Positions 27,637-36,726 of a DNA stretch of 64,000 nucleotides are shown here, one piece after another. Every line of letters begins with the position of its first letter. The first letter of the stretch is position 1. The notes under the pieces are model-generated. The model had not been told where the DNA came from, did not search any database, and saw only the letters and a program-made list of their open reading frames with translations. Origin of the DNA: Pseudomonas fluorescens (lineage in GTDB: Bacteria > Pseudomonadota > Gammaproteobacteria > Pseudomonadales > Pseudomonadaceae); NCBI RefSeq assembly GCF_002837185.1, contig NZ_KZ477989.1, positions 109,933 through 173,932 on the forward strand, read 5' to 3'. The translations under genes and the position numbers were made by a program.

Positions 27637-27880
27637 CGTCGTTGATAACAGCTCGAACCACGCCACCGCTTCGTTCAGCCAAGTCGCCAACTGCGCCACC
27701 TCGCGACTGCCAGCTGGCTTTTACTGTTTTCCAAGCGCCTGCCAGGGCGACGCATCGATTGCGCTGATGATTACTATCGAACCGAGCGCCTGCTCAATTA
27801 CCACCACTGGTTTCTATAATCGCTCCGAATTCCCTCCCCCTCGCCTGTTTCAGGCGACGTTTACCCCGGAACTGAACGCC

Positions 27881-29107
27881 ATGCCCAATGCCAACCAGGC
27901 CCCTCGCGGCCTTCCCGAACATAATCAGCAAAGTGTCAAACAGCAGTGGTTGGCGATTCTTTCGGTCGCCGTGGGCGCTTTCGCCCTGGTGACCAGCGAG
28001 TTTCTGCCGGTGGGCGTGCTCAACGACGTTGCCAGCGACCTCGGCATCAGCGCCGGCCACGCGGGCCTGATGGTGACCCTGCCGGGCATCATGGCCGCCC
28101 TCGCGGCGCCGCTGCTGTCGGTGATCATTGGCAAAATGGATCGCCGCTACCTGCTGATCGGCCTGACATTGGTCATGATCATCGCCAACCTGGTCGTGTC
28201 TCTGGCCAGTGACTTCAGCCTGCTGCTGTTCGGCCGCGTGTTGCTGGGCATCAGCATCGGTGGTTTCTGGGCGACGGCCATCGCCCTCAGCGGTCGCCTG
28301 GCGCCCAGGGGAGTGGACGTGGCCAAAGCCACCTCGATCATCATGATGGGTGTAACGCTGGCCACCGTACTGGGCGTGCCCGTCGGTACCTGGCTGAGTG
28401 GCCTGATGGGCTGGCGCATGACCTTCCTGGTCACCGCGCTGCTGGGCGTACCGGTACTGCTGGCGCAGGTCTTCCTGTTGCCTCGACTCTACCCGGAGAA
28501 GGCCATCCTCGTGCGTGACTTGCCGGCGTTGTTTATCAACCCACGTGCCCGAGTCGGACTGATCGCCGTGTTGCTGATCGGCCTGGCGCACTTTGCCGCC
28601 TACACCTATGTCGCGCCGTTCTTCAAGAACAGCGCCGGCTTCGATGGGCCAACGATCGGTTCGCTGTTGTTGATGTTTGGCGTGGCCGGTGTGGCAGGTA
28701 ACATTTTTGCCGGTTTCGCCGCCAACCGCAGCGTGCGTCACACCCTGCTGCTGGTTGCGCTGATGATCGGCACCAGCACCGCCCTGTTCCCCTACTTCGC
28801 CACCGGCATGATCGGCGCCACGATGCTGATCGCGCTGTGGGGCTTCGCCTTTGGCGCCTTCCCGGCGTGCGCCAGTATCTGGATGTTCGTGGTCGCGCCC
28901 AAGGACGTGGAACGTGGCATGCCGCTATTCGTTGCGCTGTTCCAAGTGATCATTGCGCTGGGCTCGTTCTTTGGTGGACAGATCGTTGACCACCTGGGTA
29001 CTTCGGTATTGTTAAGCCTGGCCACAGCGCTGGTGGGCGCAGGTTTCGTCACCGTGTTGGTGCTGGGTCGTAACATCAGCAATCGCCTGGCCGCTCAACC
29101 GGCCTGA
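27881..29107 (+). CDS. DHA1-family MFS efflux transporter
   Basis: A 408-residue 12-helix proton antiporter of the sugar/arabinose-efflux type: AVGAFALVTSEFLPVGVL in helix 1, MDRRYLLIG after helix 2 and the motif C region GVTLATVLGVPVGTWLSGLMG. The ATG at 27881 is chosen; a longer frame from 27587 overlaps the hybrid kinase and is rejected. It follows the stressosome operon by 245 bp, so it may be separately transcribed. A strong terminator follows at 29125-29160. Substrate unknown. Confidence 0.85.
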   Translation: MPNANQAPRGLPEHNQQSVKQQWLAILSVAVGAFALVTSEFLPVGVLNDVASDLGISAGHAGLMVTLPGIMAALAAPLLSVIIGKMDRRYLLIGLTLVMIIANLVVSLASDFSLLLFGRVLLGISIGGFWATAIALSGRLAPRGVDVAKATSIIMMGVTLATVLGVPVGTWLSGLMGWRMTFLVTALLGVPVLLAQVFLLPRLYPEKAILVRDLPALFINPRARVGLIAVLLIGLAHFAAYTYVAPFFKNSAGFDGPTIGSLLLMFGVAGVAGNIFAGFAANRSVRHTLLLVALMIGTSTALFPYFATGMIGATMLIALWGFAFGAFPACASIWMFVVAPKDVERGMPLFVALFQVIIALGSFFGGQIVDHLGTSVLLSLATALVGAGFVTVLVLGRNISNRLAAQPA

Positions 29108-29124
29108 CCAGACAACACACTGAA

Positions 29125-29160
29125 AAGCCTGCTGAGCATTGAGCTCGGCAGGCTTTTTTG
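29125..29160 (+). terminator. Rho-independent terminator of the MFS gene
   Basis: A stem of about 13 bp (AAGCCTGCTGAGC pairing with GCTCGGCAGGCTT, one T-G pair), a 5-nt loop, then six T. It begins 18 bp after the stop codon. Confidence 0.9.
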
Positions 29161-29322
29161 TTTCAGGCCGTTATTTATCTAACTACCTATCCCGCAGAAC
29201 GTAAGCGACCATTCGGAAAGGCCTGGTAACGAGAATTCCCGCAGTGAAACTTGAGCATCCAAGCCTCTAAGCTAGCCTCAGAAGGGTCGCCGCTGTGGCG
29301 ACGTACTTGCCAGGGAGCTTAT

Positions 29323-29451
29323 ATGCCAACGAGATATCGTGATGCAGTCACAGGGGAATACGTGACAGAAGGTGAGGCAAAGAAACGGCCGAGGGAGACG
29401 GTCAAGGAAACGGATAAAAAGTCGCCAGCAAAACCGAAGGGTAAAAAGTAG
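29323..29451 (+). CDS. Small basic hypothetical protein (42 aa)
   Basis: A 42-residue, very lysine-rich protein beginning MPTRYRDAVTGEYVTEGEAK and ending PAKPKGKK. CAGGGAG lies 7-8 nt before the ATG at 29323. The motif YRDAVTGEYVTEGEAKKRP recurs in short proteins of Pseudomonas, sometimes misnamed as transporters; there is no hydrophobic segment here. It is probably a small nucleic-acid-binding or ribosome-associated protein, but that is a guess from charge. Confidence 0.6.
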   Translation: MPTRYRDAVTGEYVTEGEAKKRPRETVKETDKKSPAKPKGKK

Positions 29452-29517
29452 GATCAAAGAATGAAAGCGATTGCCGTATGTCCAGACAGACCTGCCAAAG
29501 GGACGCACCTGATCCAG

Positions 29518-29539
29518 TGTAATGACCAACGTCATTACA
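29518..29539. promoter_or_regulatory. Operator-like dyad upstream of the RelB-RelE fusion
   Basis: A perfect inverted repeat, TGTAATGAC-CAAC-GTCATTACA, ends just before the AGGAGG of the fusion gene. Its position fits the autorepression operator of a relBE locus and it is intact. Confidence 0.6.
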
Positions 29540-29553
29540 GGAGGACTTTTTCC

Positions 29554-29856
29554 ATGGCATCTATCAACGTTCGTATCGATGACGACCTGAAAGCTCGCGC
29601 CTATCTCGAATTGGAGAAGCTCGGCGACACCCTCCGCCAGCAGCTTAAGAAGAAGCTGGTGGAGATTCTGAACAACCCCCGCAACGAAGCCAATCGCCTG
29701 CATGGACTCCCTGACTGCTACAAGATCAAATTACGCAGTAGCGGTTACAGACTGATCTATCAAGTGATCGATCAGGAAATTACCGTCGGCGCGGTGGCCG
29801 TGGATAAGCGGGAGCATGATCAGGCCTATCGCAAGGCGAATGAGCGCTCGAGCTAA
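29554..29856 (+). CDS. RelB-RelE fusion: antitoxin N-terminus joined to toxin C-terminus
   Basis: A 100-residue open frame behind a strong AGGAGG. Residues 1-23 (MASINVRIDDDLKARAYLEL and EKLG) are the ribbon-helix-helix start of a RelB-type antitoxin. From GDTLRQQLKKKLVEIL on it is the body of a RelE toxin (LPDCYKIKLRSSGYRLIYQV, DKREHDQAYRKANER). RelE residues implicated in mRNA cleavage (the two Lys and Arg of YKIKLR, the Arg of DKRE and the following Tyr) are kept, but its first strand and helix are missing, as is most of the antitoxin. The join lies in a KLG element common to both proteins, which suggests an in-frame deletion. Confidence 0.75.
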   Translation: MASINVRIDDDLKARAYLELEKLGDTLRQQLKKKLVEILNNPRNEANRLHGLPDCYKIKLRSSGYRLIYQVIDQEITVGAVAVDKREHDQAYRKANERSS

Positions 29857-29887
29857 CCGTGGGTTGATAGCCCAACGCCCCAAACGG

Positions 29888-29923
29888 AAAAGCCCCGTAG
29901 CTTAGGCAGCTACGGGGCTTTTT
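29888..29923. terminator. Bidirectional terminator between the RelB-RelE fusion and tRNA-Ser
   Basis: A perfect 12-bp stem, AAGCCCCGTAGC / GCTACGGGGCTT, with a 7-nt loop, flanked by A-run and T-run. It serves the fusion gene on the plus strand and the tRNA gene on the minus strand. Confidence 0.9.
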
Positions 29924-29930
29924 CATGTAA

Positions 29931-30020
29931 TGGCGGAGAGATAGGGATTCGAACCCTAGGTACCGGTGAAGGTACAACGGATTTCGAATCCGTCCCATTC
30001 GGCCACTCTGGCATCTCTCC
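29931..30020 (-). tRNA. tRNA-Ser (anticodon CGA)
   Basis: A 90-nt class II tRNA with CCA encoded at 29931-29933. The acceptor stem is GGAGAGA/TCTCTCC with discriminator G. The anticodon arm is ACGGA-TTCGAAA-TCCGT, giving anticodon CGA for UCG codons. A long variable arm (TTGTACCTTCACCGGTACC) identifies it as serine, and the T arm reads TAGGGTTCGAATCCCTA. Confidence 0.97.
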
Positions 30021-30030
30021 AACGGCGCGC

Positions 30031-30058
30031 ATCATAACAGCCTGTTTCGTGGAAGCAA
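30031..30058 (-). promoter_or_regulatory. Sigma-70 promoter of tRNA-Ser
   Basis: On the minus strand TTGCTT (30053-30058), a 16-bp spacer and TATGAT (30031-30036) lie about 10 bp before the tRNA 5' end. A GC-rich stretch follows, as at stringently controlled tRNA promoters. Confidence 0.6.
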
Positions 30059-30103
30059 AGCTCTGATGAGATTTTTTTCCGTGCTATCAGATGCTTGCGT
30101 CGA

Positions 30104-30817
30104 TTACAGCGGTACACCAAGACGATTGGCGACTTCTTCGTAGGCTTCGATGACGTCACCGAGGCCCTGGCGGAAGCGGTCTTTGTCCATCTTCTTCTTG
30201 GTGTCCTTGTCCCACAGGCGGCAGCCGTCCGGGCTGAACTCATCGCCCAGGACGATGGAGCCATCGTGGAATACGCCGAATTCGAGCTTGAAGTCCACCA
30301 GCAGGAGGCCGGCGTCGTCGAACAGCTTGCTCAGCACGTCGTTGACCTTGAGGGACAGCTCTTTCATGCGTGCCAGTTGTTCAGCGGTGCCCCAACCAAA
30401 GGCCACGACGTGGGATTCATTGATGAACGGGTCGCCCTTGGCGTCGTCCTTCAGGAACAGCTCGAAGGTGTAAGGGTTGAGCTTGAGGCCCTCTTCCACG
30501 CCCAGGCGCTTGACCAGGCTGCCGGCGGCGTAGTTGCGTACGACGCATTCGACCGGAATCATGTCGAGCTTCTTGACCAGGCATTCGTTATCGCCCAGCA
30601 GTTTGTCGAACTGGGTCGGGATGCCGGCTTCTTCGAGCTTCTGCATGATGAAGGCGTTGAACTTGTTGTTCACCATGCCCTTGCGATCAAGCTGTTCGAT
30701 GCGCTTGCCATCGAACGCCGAGGTGTCGTTGCGAAACAGCAGGATCAGACGGTTGGCGTCGTCGGTCTTGTATACCGACTTGGCTTTGCCGCGGTAGAGT
30801 TCTTCACGTTTTTCCAT
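30104..30817 (-). CDS. purC: SAICAR synthetase (phosphoribosylaminoimidazole-succinocarboxamide synthase)
   Basis: A 237-residue enzyme of de novo purine synthesis that ligates aspartate to CAIR with ATP. Family segments are [18 protein letters not shown] at the N-terminus, [22 protein letters not shown] and VDFKLEFGV, and the length is standard for the short bacterial form. RBS GGAG lies 6 nt before the ATG. It is the last gene of the dapA-bamC-MBL-purC series on the minus strand, 27 bp after the MBL gene, upstream of tRNA-Ser. Confidence 0.97.
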   Translation of the reverse strand: MEKREELYRGKAKSVYKTDDANRLILLFRNDTSAFDGKRIEQLDRKGMVNNKFNAFIMQKLEEAGIPTQFDKLLGDNECLVKKLDMIPVECVVRNYAAGSLVKRLGVEEGLKLNPYTFELFLKDDAKGDPFINESHVVAFGWGTAEQLARMKELSLKVNDVLSKLFDDAGLLLVDFKLEFGVFHDGSIVLGDEFSPDGCRLWDKDTKKKMDKDRFRQGLGDVIEAYEEVANRLGVPL

Positions 30818-30844
30818 GATGGGCTCCGCTTTGAGTGAGGTGGG

Positions 30845-31603
30845 CTAGGCGATGTGGCGCCAGTCGAGCCCTGAATCTTGATCGGCCAGTTGCAGCCAGT
30901 CCGGGTCGCACCCGAGGGTGTCGACAAAACATTGCCGGGCAAGCATCGGCAGGTTGTTCTTGCTGCTCAGGTGGGCCAGGACCAGGTGTTGCAGGTCTTG
31001 CCAGCCCAACTCATACACCAGGTACGCCGCCTGATGGTTGTTCAAATGTCCCAGTTCGCCGCCCACCCGCTGCTTGAGAAAGTAGGGGTAGTGACCGCGA
31101 GCCAGCAGGTCTCGGCAGTGATTGGACTCGATCATCAAGGCATCGAGGTCGCGGTAACCGTCCAGCACCTTGGCGCAGTAGGAACCCAGGTCGGTGAGCA
31201 CACCGAAGCGTCGCTCGCCGTCACTGAATACATATTGCGTCGGCTCCTGGGCGTCGTGAGCGACTGCGACGACACTGATGCTCAGGGCACCGATCTGCAG
31301 TTGCTCGCCACCGGCCAGGAAACCTGCGGGTTCAATGGGTTTGCGCATCCCGCGCAACGTGCCGCGACTCAGGTACACCGGAAGATTGTAGCGTCGAGAC
31401 AGCAAACCCACGCCATGCACGTGGTCGGCATGTTCGTGGGTCACCAGAATCGCACTCAGCTGCGCGGGGTGAACCCCCAGGCGCAGCAGGCGTCGCTCGG
31501 TTTCTCTTAATGAGAAACCACAATCTACCAATATGTACGTGTCGTCATGGGCGACCAGCGTGCCGTTCCCTTGGCTACCGCTACCGAGAACAGCAAAACG
31601 CAT
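30845..31603 (-). CDS. MBL-fold metallo-hydrolase, YycJ/WalJ-like
   Basis: A 252-residue cytoplasmic metallo-beta-lactamase-fold protein with the intact metal motif THEHADH and later ligands in VVAVAHDA, VLTDLGSY and LAHLSSKNN. It opens with MRFAVLGSGSQGNGTL, characteristic of the YycJ/WalJ group of presumptive 5'-exonucleases or hydrolases. It lies 4 bp after bamC and before purC, the order known in Pseudomonas. Its substrate is not established from sequence. Confidence 0.88.
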   Translation of the reverse strand: MRFAVLGSGSQGNGTLVAHDDTYILVDCGFSLRETERRLLRLGVHPAQLSAILVTHEHADHVHGVGLLSRRYNLPVYLSRGTLRGMRKPIEPAGFLAGGEQLQIGALSISVVAVAHDAQEPTQYVFSDGERRFGVLTDLGSYCAKVLDGYRDLDALMIESNHCRDLLARGHYPYFLKQRVGGELGHLNNHQAAYLVYELGWQDLQHLVLAHLSSKNNLPMLARQCFVDTLGCDPDWLQLADQDSGLDWRHIA

Positions 31604-31607
31604 CGGA

Positions 31608-32723
31608 TTAGCCCAGGTTGTCCTGAATCACACCCAACACTTTGCGCGCTGTTTCAGCTGGCGCGACAGTGTTGATGTTTTTCTCGACGGTGACTTGCAC
31701 GCTCTCGCCGACTTTGCTCAAACGAACCTGATAACGCTCGGCGCGGGTCTCGACTTCTTCCTTGGTCGGCTGGCTGCCGAACAGCTTGCCGAAGAAACCT
31801 GGCTCGTCGTCTTTTTTCTCGGCCTTTTCAGCCACGTTGATGTAGTAAAGACCCAGGCTGCGGTTGATGTCCTCAACGCGCCAAGGGCCCTGCTCCAGGG
31901 CGCGACCTACGCTGGCCCAGGCACGGTCCAGGTCTTCACCCAGGTTCAGCACCACGTTGCCGCTGCCATCTTCGGTGAGGCTGACGCGGCTAGGCGTGTC
32001 GTAATCACGTGCGGCGAGCAGGGACACCGAGCCGCCCTTCTCGGAGATGCGGCTCATGCTGGCCAGCATCTCGTCGACCAGCGCGGCGTCGACACCGGTA
32101 TTGACCGAGCGCGGCGTGAAATCGACGCTCGCCGTGCTACCGGCAGGACGCTCGGCGCTGACCACATAGACTTCACTGGTATTGCGCTGTACGCCTGGCT
32201 CGATGCGCACACGCACACGGGCTTCGCTGTCGGCGGCTACACCGCCAGCCAGCAGGCGCTGGGCCATGTTGGCGGACAACTCACGGCCTTGCTGCCACGC
32301 CGTGGTGAACTCACCCGTCTGCGGGCGCTGCTGGTCGATGCGAAAGCCATTGTCCTGGAAAAACTGCACCGCCACCGGCCAGACCTCGGCGGGTGGACGC
32401 TGAGCCACGATCCAGCGGTTGTCGCCACTCTTTTGCAGGCTGTAGTCGCTTGCATCGGCCACCGCCGTGATCGGCTGCGGACGTGGCACCACATATTCAC
32501 CCTTGACGGTGTCGTCTGCGACATTGCGCGGAATCGGCAGCAGAGGGTCCAGACGCTTGGCGACATTCACGTCAGGCGGCAGTTGCATGGGTTTGGTTGC
32601 TTGCGCTTCCAGGTAATCGCTGCCGCGGTCACGGAAGTAGCCTTCCGGGCCCCATACCCAACCGCAGCCACTGGTGCTGGAGATAATCAAGGCAAGTGCG
32701 GAAAGTCCGGCCAATCGCTTCAT
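31608..32723 (-). CDS. bamC: Outer-membrane protein assembly lipoprotein BamC
   Basis: A 371-residue lipoprotein of the Bam complex, which inserts beta-barrel proteins into the outer membrane. The lipoprotein signal peptide ends at the lipobox with C20 (LIISSTSGC). A short unstructured segment follows (YFRDRGSDYLEAQATKPM, the part that contacts BamD), then two helix-grip domains. It starts 17 bp after dapA, with which it is co-transcribed in many gammaproteobacteria. Confidence 0.93.
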   Translation of the reverse strand: MKRLAGLSALALIISSTSGCGWVWGPEGYFRDRGSDYLEAQATKPMQLPPDVNVAKRLDPLLPIPRNVADDTVKGEYVVPRPQPITAVADASDYSLQKSGDNRWIVAQRPPAEVWPVAVQFFQDNGFRIDQQRPQTGEFTTAWQQGRELSANMAQRLLAGGVAADSEARVRVRIEPGVQRNTSEVYVVSAERPAGSTASVDFTPRSVNTGVDAALVDEMLASMSRISEKGGSVSLLAARDYDTPSRVSLTEDGSGNVVLNLGEDLDRAWASVGRALEQGPWRVEDINRSLGLYYINVAEKAEKKDDEPGFFGKLFGSQPTKEEVETRAERYQVRLSKVGESVQVTVEKNINTVAPAETARKVLGVIQDNLG

Positions 32724-32740
32724 GCGTAGTGCTTCCTCAA

Positions 32741-33619
32741 TTAAACCAGGACGCCGGACTGGCGCAGGGCCTGTCGCAGCGGTTCGTGAAAGGCTTCGCT
32801 GAGACGGGTGAGCGGCAGACGGATACCGTCCGGCATCATGCCCATTTCAGTCAGCGCCCATTTCACGGGAATAGGGTTGGATTCGATAAACAGTGTCTTG
32901 TTGAGCGGCATCAGCTTTTCGTGGATCGCGCGGGCGGTCACGGCATCACCGGCAATGGCGGCGGCGCACAGGTCGCTCATGGCACGCGGGGCGACGTTGG
33001 CGGTCACGCTGATGTTGCCTTTGCCGCCCAGCAGGATCAGTTCCACGGCGGTGGCGTCGTCACCGGAGTACAACAGGAAGTCGCTGCTGACACCGGCCAG
33101 AATGTCCTTGGCGCGTTGCAGGTCGCCAGTGGCTTCCTTGATGCCGATGATGTTCGGCACGGTGGACAGGCGGATCACGGTCTCGGCCTTCATATCGCAC
33201 GCGGTACGACCCGGAACGTTATAGAGGATCTGCGGGATCTGGACGGCTTCGGCGATGGCTTTGAAGTGCTGGTACAAGCCTTCCTGGGTCGGCTTGTTGT
33301 AGTACGGCGTCACCAGCAGGCAGGCGTCGGCGCCGGCCTTCTTGGCATTCCTGGTCAATTCGATCGCTTCACGCGTCGAGTTGGCGCCGGTACCTGCGAT
33401 CACGGCGATGCGGCCCGCAACGCGCTTGACCACGAACTCGATCACCTGGATGTGTTCTTCCACGTCGAGGGTGGCCGACTCACCGGTGGTGCCGACCGCC
33501 ACGATGGCGTTGGTGCCTTCTTGCAGGTGGAAGTCCACCAGTTTGCCCAGGCTGTCCCAGTCGAGATGACCTTGTGCATCCATGGGTGTGACCAGTGCCA
33601 CCATACTGCCCGCAATCAT
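32741..33619 (-). CDS. dapA: 4-hydroxy-tetrahydrodipicolinate synthase
   Basis: The first committed enzyme of lysine and diaminopimelate synthesis, condensing pyruvate with aspartate semialdehyde. The ATG at 33619 gives 292 residues, the usual length; the reading back to 33772 is rejected. Catalytic residues fall at their canonical numbers: T44-T45 in VGTTGES, Y107, Y133 and R138 in ILYNVPGR, and Schiff-base K161 in GIKEATGD. It is the first gene of the dapA-bamC operon. Confidence 0.97.
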   Translation of the reverse strand: MIAGSMVALVTPMDAQGHLDWDSLGKLVDFHLQEGTNAIVAVGTTGESATLDVEEHIQVIEFVVKRVAGRIAVIAGTGANSTREAIELTRNAKKAGADACLLVTPYYNKPTQEGLYQHFKAIAEAVQIPQILYNVPGRTACDMKAETVIRLSTVPNIIGIKEATGDLQRAKDILAGVSSDFLLYSGDDATAVELILLGGKGNISVTANVAPRAMSDLCAAAIAGDAVTARAIHEKLMPLNKTLFIESNPIPVKWALTEMGMMPDGIRLPLTRLSEAFHEPLRQALRQSGVLV

Positions 33620-33881
33620 GCAACCGCTCCTGCCGGAAAAAGAGAGCCGTAATGGTACTGGCGCCAAGATGCTTGTACAAGCGAAGTACCGTGCGAGGAT
33701 GCGTTCTGGCGCAACTAAACGACGGGCAATGCCATCATTGGGCCAAAGCAGCGCCTGAAGCAGGTCGTTCACGCAATGAAAACGCCACCTCCTAGCCCTT
33801 GGCGACGGTTTTCGCTACCCTTGATCCTTTGATCGATACAGCTCTGGCGGTATCGACCGCTCATCGCTTTAGGAAGGCTGC

Positions 33882-34442
33882 ATGTCCACCCCCACAGTTC
33901 GCGAACAATTCCTTGTTATCAGTGCCCTCGGCGCCAACCCCATGGAGCTGACCAACGTCCTGTGCCGCGCCAGCCATGAGAATCGCTGCGCGGTGGTGAC
34001 TTCGCGCCTGACCCGCCATGGCGAGTGCAGCGCTCTGGTGTTGCAGATTTCCGGCAGCTGGGACGCCCTGGCGCGCCTTGAGACCGGCCTGCCGGGCCTG
34101 GCCAAGAAGCACGACTTCACCGTCAACGTAGTGCGCAGCGCTGCCTTGGAAAATCGCCCACAGGCCCTGCCTTATGTGGCGTATGTCAGCTCGGCCTACC
34201 GCTCGGACATCGTCAACGAGCTGTGCCAGTTCTTCATCGACCACAACGTCGAGCTGGAAAACCTGACCTGCGACACCTATCAGGCGCCGCAAACCGGCGG
34301 CACCATGCTCAATGCCACCTTCACTGTGACCTTGCCGGCCGGCGTGCAGATCAGTTGGTTGCGCGACCAGTTCCTGGATTTCGCCGATGCCCTGAATCTT
34401 GACGCGCTGATCGAGCCATGGCGCCCACAGAACCCAATGTAA
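33882..34442 (+). CDS. Glycine cleavage system regulator-like ACT protein (GcvR family)
   Basis: A 186-residue protein with two ACT domains. The first starts FLVISALGANPMELTNVLCR, the second at about residue 95 with AYVSSAYRSDIVNELCQFF. GcvR in Escherichia coli antagonises the activator GcvA in response to glycine; the equivalent in Pseudomonas is less studied, so the role is inferred. RBS AGGAAGG. It is divergent from dapA and followed 10 bp later by bcp, probably in one operon. Confidence 0.85.
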   Translation: MSTPTVREQFLVISALGANPMELTNVLCRASHENRCAVVTSRLTRHGECSALVLQISGSWDALARLETGLPGLAKKHDFTVNVVRSAALENRPQALPYVAYVSSAYRSDIVNELCQFFIDHNVELENLTCDTYQAPQTGGTMLNATFTVTLPAGVQISWLRDQFLDFADALNLDALIEPWRPQNPM

Positions 34443-34452
34443 GGAAGGACTC

Positions 34453-34926
34453 ATGCCGGTAGCCATCGACACACCTGTAGCCGATTTCCAAGCCCAGTCC
34501 ACCAGCGGCCAGACCTTCAGCCTCGCAGCCCTCAAGGGCAAGCAAGTGGTGATCTACTTCTACCCCAAGGACAGCACGCCGGGCTGTACCACCGAAGGCC
34601 AGGGGTTTCGTGACCAGTACGCAGCGTTCAAGGCCGCCAACACCGAGGTGTTCGGCGTGTCGCGTGACAGCGTGAAGTCTCACGAGAACTTCAAGGCCAA
34701 GCAGGCGTTCCCCTTCGAGTTGATCAGCGACAAGGACGAAGCGGTGTGCCAGCTGTTTGATGTAATCAAGCTCAAGAAGCTCTACGGCAAGGAATACCTG
34801 GGCGTGGATCGCAGCACCTTTCTGATCGACAGCGAGGGTGTACTGCGTCAGGAATGGCGCGGCGTGAAGGTGCCGGGGCATGTGGACGCTGTTTTGGCAG
34901 CGGCGCAGGCGCTGAACCAGGCCTGA
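34453..34926 (+). CDS. bcp: Thioredoxin-dependent thiol peroxidase (BCP/PrxQ)
   Basis: A 157-residue peroxiredoxin reducing hydroperoxides. The peroxidatic C45 is in DSTPGCTTEGQGFRD. The resolving cysteine five residues later in Escherichia coli BCP (C50) is Gln here; the only other cysteine is C99 in DEAVCQLFD. It therefore either resolves through C99 or works as a one-Cys enzyme. AAGGAAGG precedes the ATG. It is coupled to the GcvR-like gene, with a 10-bp gap. Confidence 0.93.
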   Translation: MPVAIDTPVADFQAQSTSGQTFSLAALKGKQVVIYFYPKDSTPGCTTEGQGFRDQYAAFKAANTEVFGVSRDSVKSHENFKAKQAFPFELISDKDEAVCQLFDVIKLKKLYGKEYLGVDRSTFLIDSEGVLRQEWRGVKVPGHVDAVLAAAQALNQA

Positions 34927-34944
34927 TTGGCGTTTATAAGGCCA

Positions 34945-35184
34945 TCAGGCCTTGCGCAACCAGTAACGGTACACACCAGCAGACTCTTCTTCCTGGACCA
35001 GCGTATGGCCCGCCAGCCTGGCAAAGGTGCGGAAGTCACGCTGGGAACCGGCGTCTGTGGCGGTGACCTTGAGTACGGCACCGCTGGCCAGTCGGTTGAG
35101 TTCCAGCTTGGCCTTGAGCAAGGGCAACGGGCAATTGAGGCCGCTGGCATCGAGTTCGGCATCAAAGGCAACAGCGTCGATCAT
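34945..35184 (-). CDS. TusA-family sulfurtransferase
   Basis: A 79-residue TusA-like sulfur carrier. The signature is in ASGLNCPLPLLKAK, with the persulfide-carrying cysteine in CPLP. Such proteins hand sulfur to tRNA-thiolation or cofactor pathways. The ATG at 35184 has GGAG upstream; seven further in-frame residues to 35205 are unlikely. The neighbouring bcp and bepA genes give the arrangement seen in Pseudomonas. It is divergent from bepA, with a 95-bp intergenic region. Confidence 0.88.
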   Translation of the reverse strand: MIDAVAFDAELDASGLNCPLPLLKAKLELNRLASGAVLKVTATDAGSQRDFRTFARLAGHTLVQEEESAGVYRYWLRKA

Positions 35185-35279
35185 GGTGTTACTCCAGGCA
35201 AACATTTGAGCGGCTTAGAATATCTGGTCCGAAGCTCAGTGTCCGGCTACAGTAAGCTCTTTGTCGAAAGGCTTTGTGC

Positions 35280-36713
35280 ATGACTTTTTTGCGCCCTACC
35301 CTGCTGACGCTGGCCTGCCTGCTGGCCTCCCCGGCCTTCGCTGATGAGCTGCCGTCACTCGGCGACGCCAGTTCTGCCATTGTCTCGCCGCAACAGGAAT
35401 ATCAACTGGGCCGCGCATGGCTGGCTTATCTGCGCGGCCAGGTCTCGCAGCTCAATGATCCACAGCTCAAGGATTACGTCGAAACCAGCGTCTACAAGCT
35501 GGTGGAAACCAGCCAGGTCAACGACCGGCGCCTGGAATTCATCCTGATCAACAGCCCGCAGCTCAACGCCTTCGCCGCACCCGGCGGGATCGTCGGGGTC
35601 AATGGCGGCCTGTTCCTCAATGCCCAGACCGAAGGTGAATACGCATCGGTGCTGGCCCACGAATTGGCGCACTTGTCCCAGCGCCACTTTGCCCGGGGCG
35701 TGGAAGCGCAGTCGCGCATGCAGATCCCGATGATGGCGGCCCTGCTCGGCGGCATCATTGCCGCCGCAGCCGGCGCCGGCGATGCGGGTATTGCCGCGAT
35801 TGCCGGTTCCCAGGCCGCTGCGATCCAGGAGCAGCGTCGATTCTCTCGCCAGAATGAGCAGGAAGCCGACCGTATCGGCATCCTCAACCTGGAGAAAGCC
35901 GGCTATGACCCGCGCTCCATGCCCACCATGTTCGAGCGCCTGATGCGCCAGTACCGTTTCGATGCCAAGCCACCGGAATTCCTGCTGACGCACCCGGTCA
36001 CCGAATCGCGGATCGCCGACACCCGCAACCGCGCCGAACAAGCCAAGCCTGGCGGCAAGGAAGACAGCCTGCGCTATCAGTTGATTCGCGCGCGGGTGCA
36101 ATTGAAGTATGAAGACACCCCCGGCCTCGCCGCCAAGCGTTTCCAGGCACAGCTGGACGAGAATCCGAAGAACGATGTAGCGCGTTATGGCCTGGCCATC
36201 GCCCAGATCAAGGGCACCCAGCTCAAGGAAGCCCGGGAAAGCCTGGCGCCGCTGCTGGCCAAGGCGCCCAACGACATTACCTACAACCTGGCGCAGATCG
36301 AACTGGACATCACCAGCAATCGCATGCCGGACGCCCAACAACGCACCGACCGCATGCTGACCCAGTACCCCAGCAATTATCCGCTGAACCAGGTACGCGT
36401 CGATTTGCTGCTCAAACAGAACCGTACCGCCGATGCGGAAAAAGCCCTGGATGGCTTGCTCAAGTCCCGCCCGGATGATCCGGACGTGTGGTATCAGGTC
36501 GCCGAGACGCGCGGCTTGTCGGGCAACATCATCGGCCTGCATCAGGCGCGCGCTGAATACTTCGCCTTGGTGGGCGATTTCCAGCAAGCCATCCAGCAAT
36601 TGGACTTTGCCAAGCGCCGCGCCGGCAACAACTTCCCGCTGTCCTCGCGAATCGATGCACGCCAGCGTGAGTTGATCGAACAGGAACGCCTGGTGAAAGG
36701 GATGATGAGCTAA
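35280..36713 (+). CDS. bepA: Periplasmic M48 metalloprotease / chaperone BepA with TPR domain
   Basis: A 477-residue exported protein (signal peptide LLTLACLLASPAFAD). The M48 peptidase domain has the zinc motif H127-ELAH131 and the third ligand in NEQEADRIG. Tetratricopeptide repeats fill the C-terminal half, from about residue 290. BepA helps LptD and Bam substrates mature and degrades misassembled outer-membrane proteins. The ATG at 35280 is preferred over the upstream TTG. It ends at a strong shared terminator opposite mucD. Confidence 0.93.
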   Translation: MTFLRPTLLTLACLLASPAFADELPSLGDASSAIVSPQQEYQLGRAWLAYLRGQVSQLNDPQLKDYVETSVYKLVETSQVNDRRLEFILINSPQLNAFAAPGGIVGVNGGLFLNAQTEGEYASVLAHELAHLSQRHFARGVEAQSRMQIPMMAALLGGIIAAAAGAGDAGIAAIAGSQAAAIQEQRRFSRQNEQEADRIGILNLEKAGYDPRSMPTMFERLMRQYRFDAKPPEFLLTHPVTESRIADTRNRAEQAKPGGKEDSLRYQLIRARVQLKYEDTPGLAAKRFQAQLDENPKNDVARYGLAIAQIKGTQLKEARESLAPLLAKAPNDITYNLAQIELDITSNRMPDAQQRTDRMLTQYPSNYPLNQVRVDLLLKQNRTADAEKALDGLLKSRPDDPDVWYQVAETRGLSGNIIGLHQARAEYFALVGDFQQAIQQLDFAKRRAGNNFPLSSRIDARQRELIEQERLVKGMMS

Positions 36714-36726
36714 ACCCATCGCCCAC

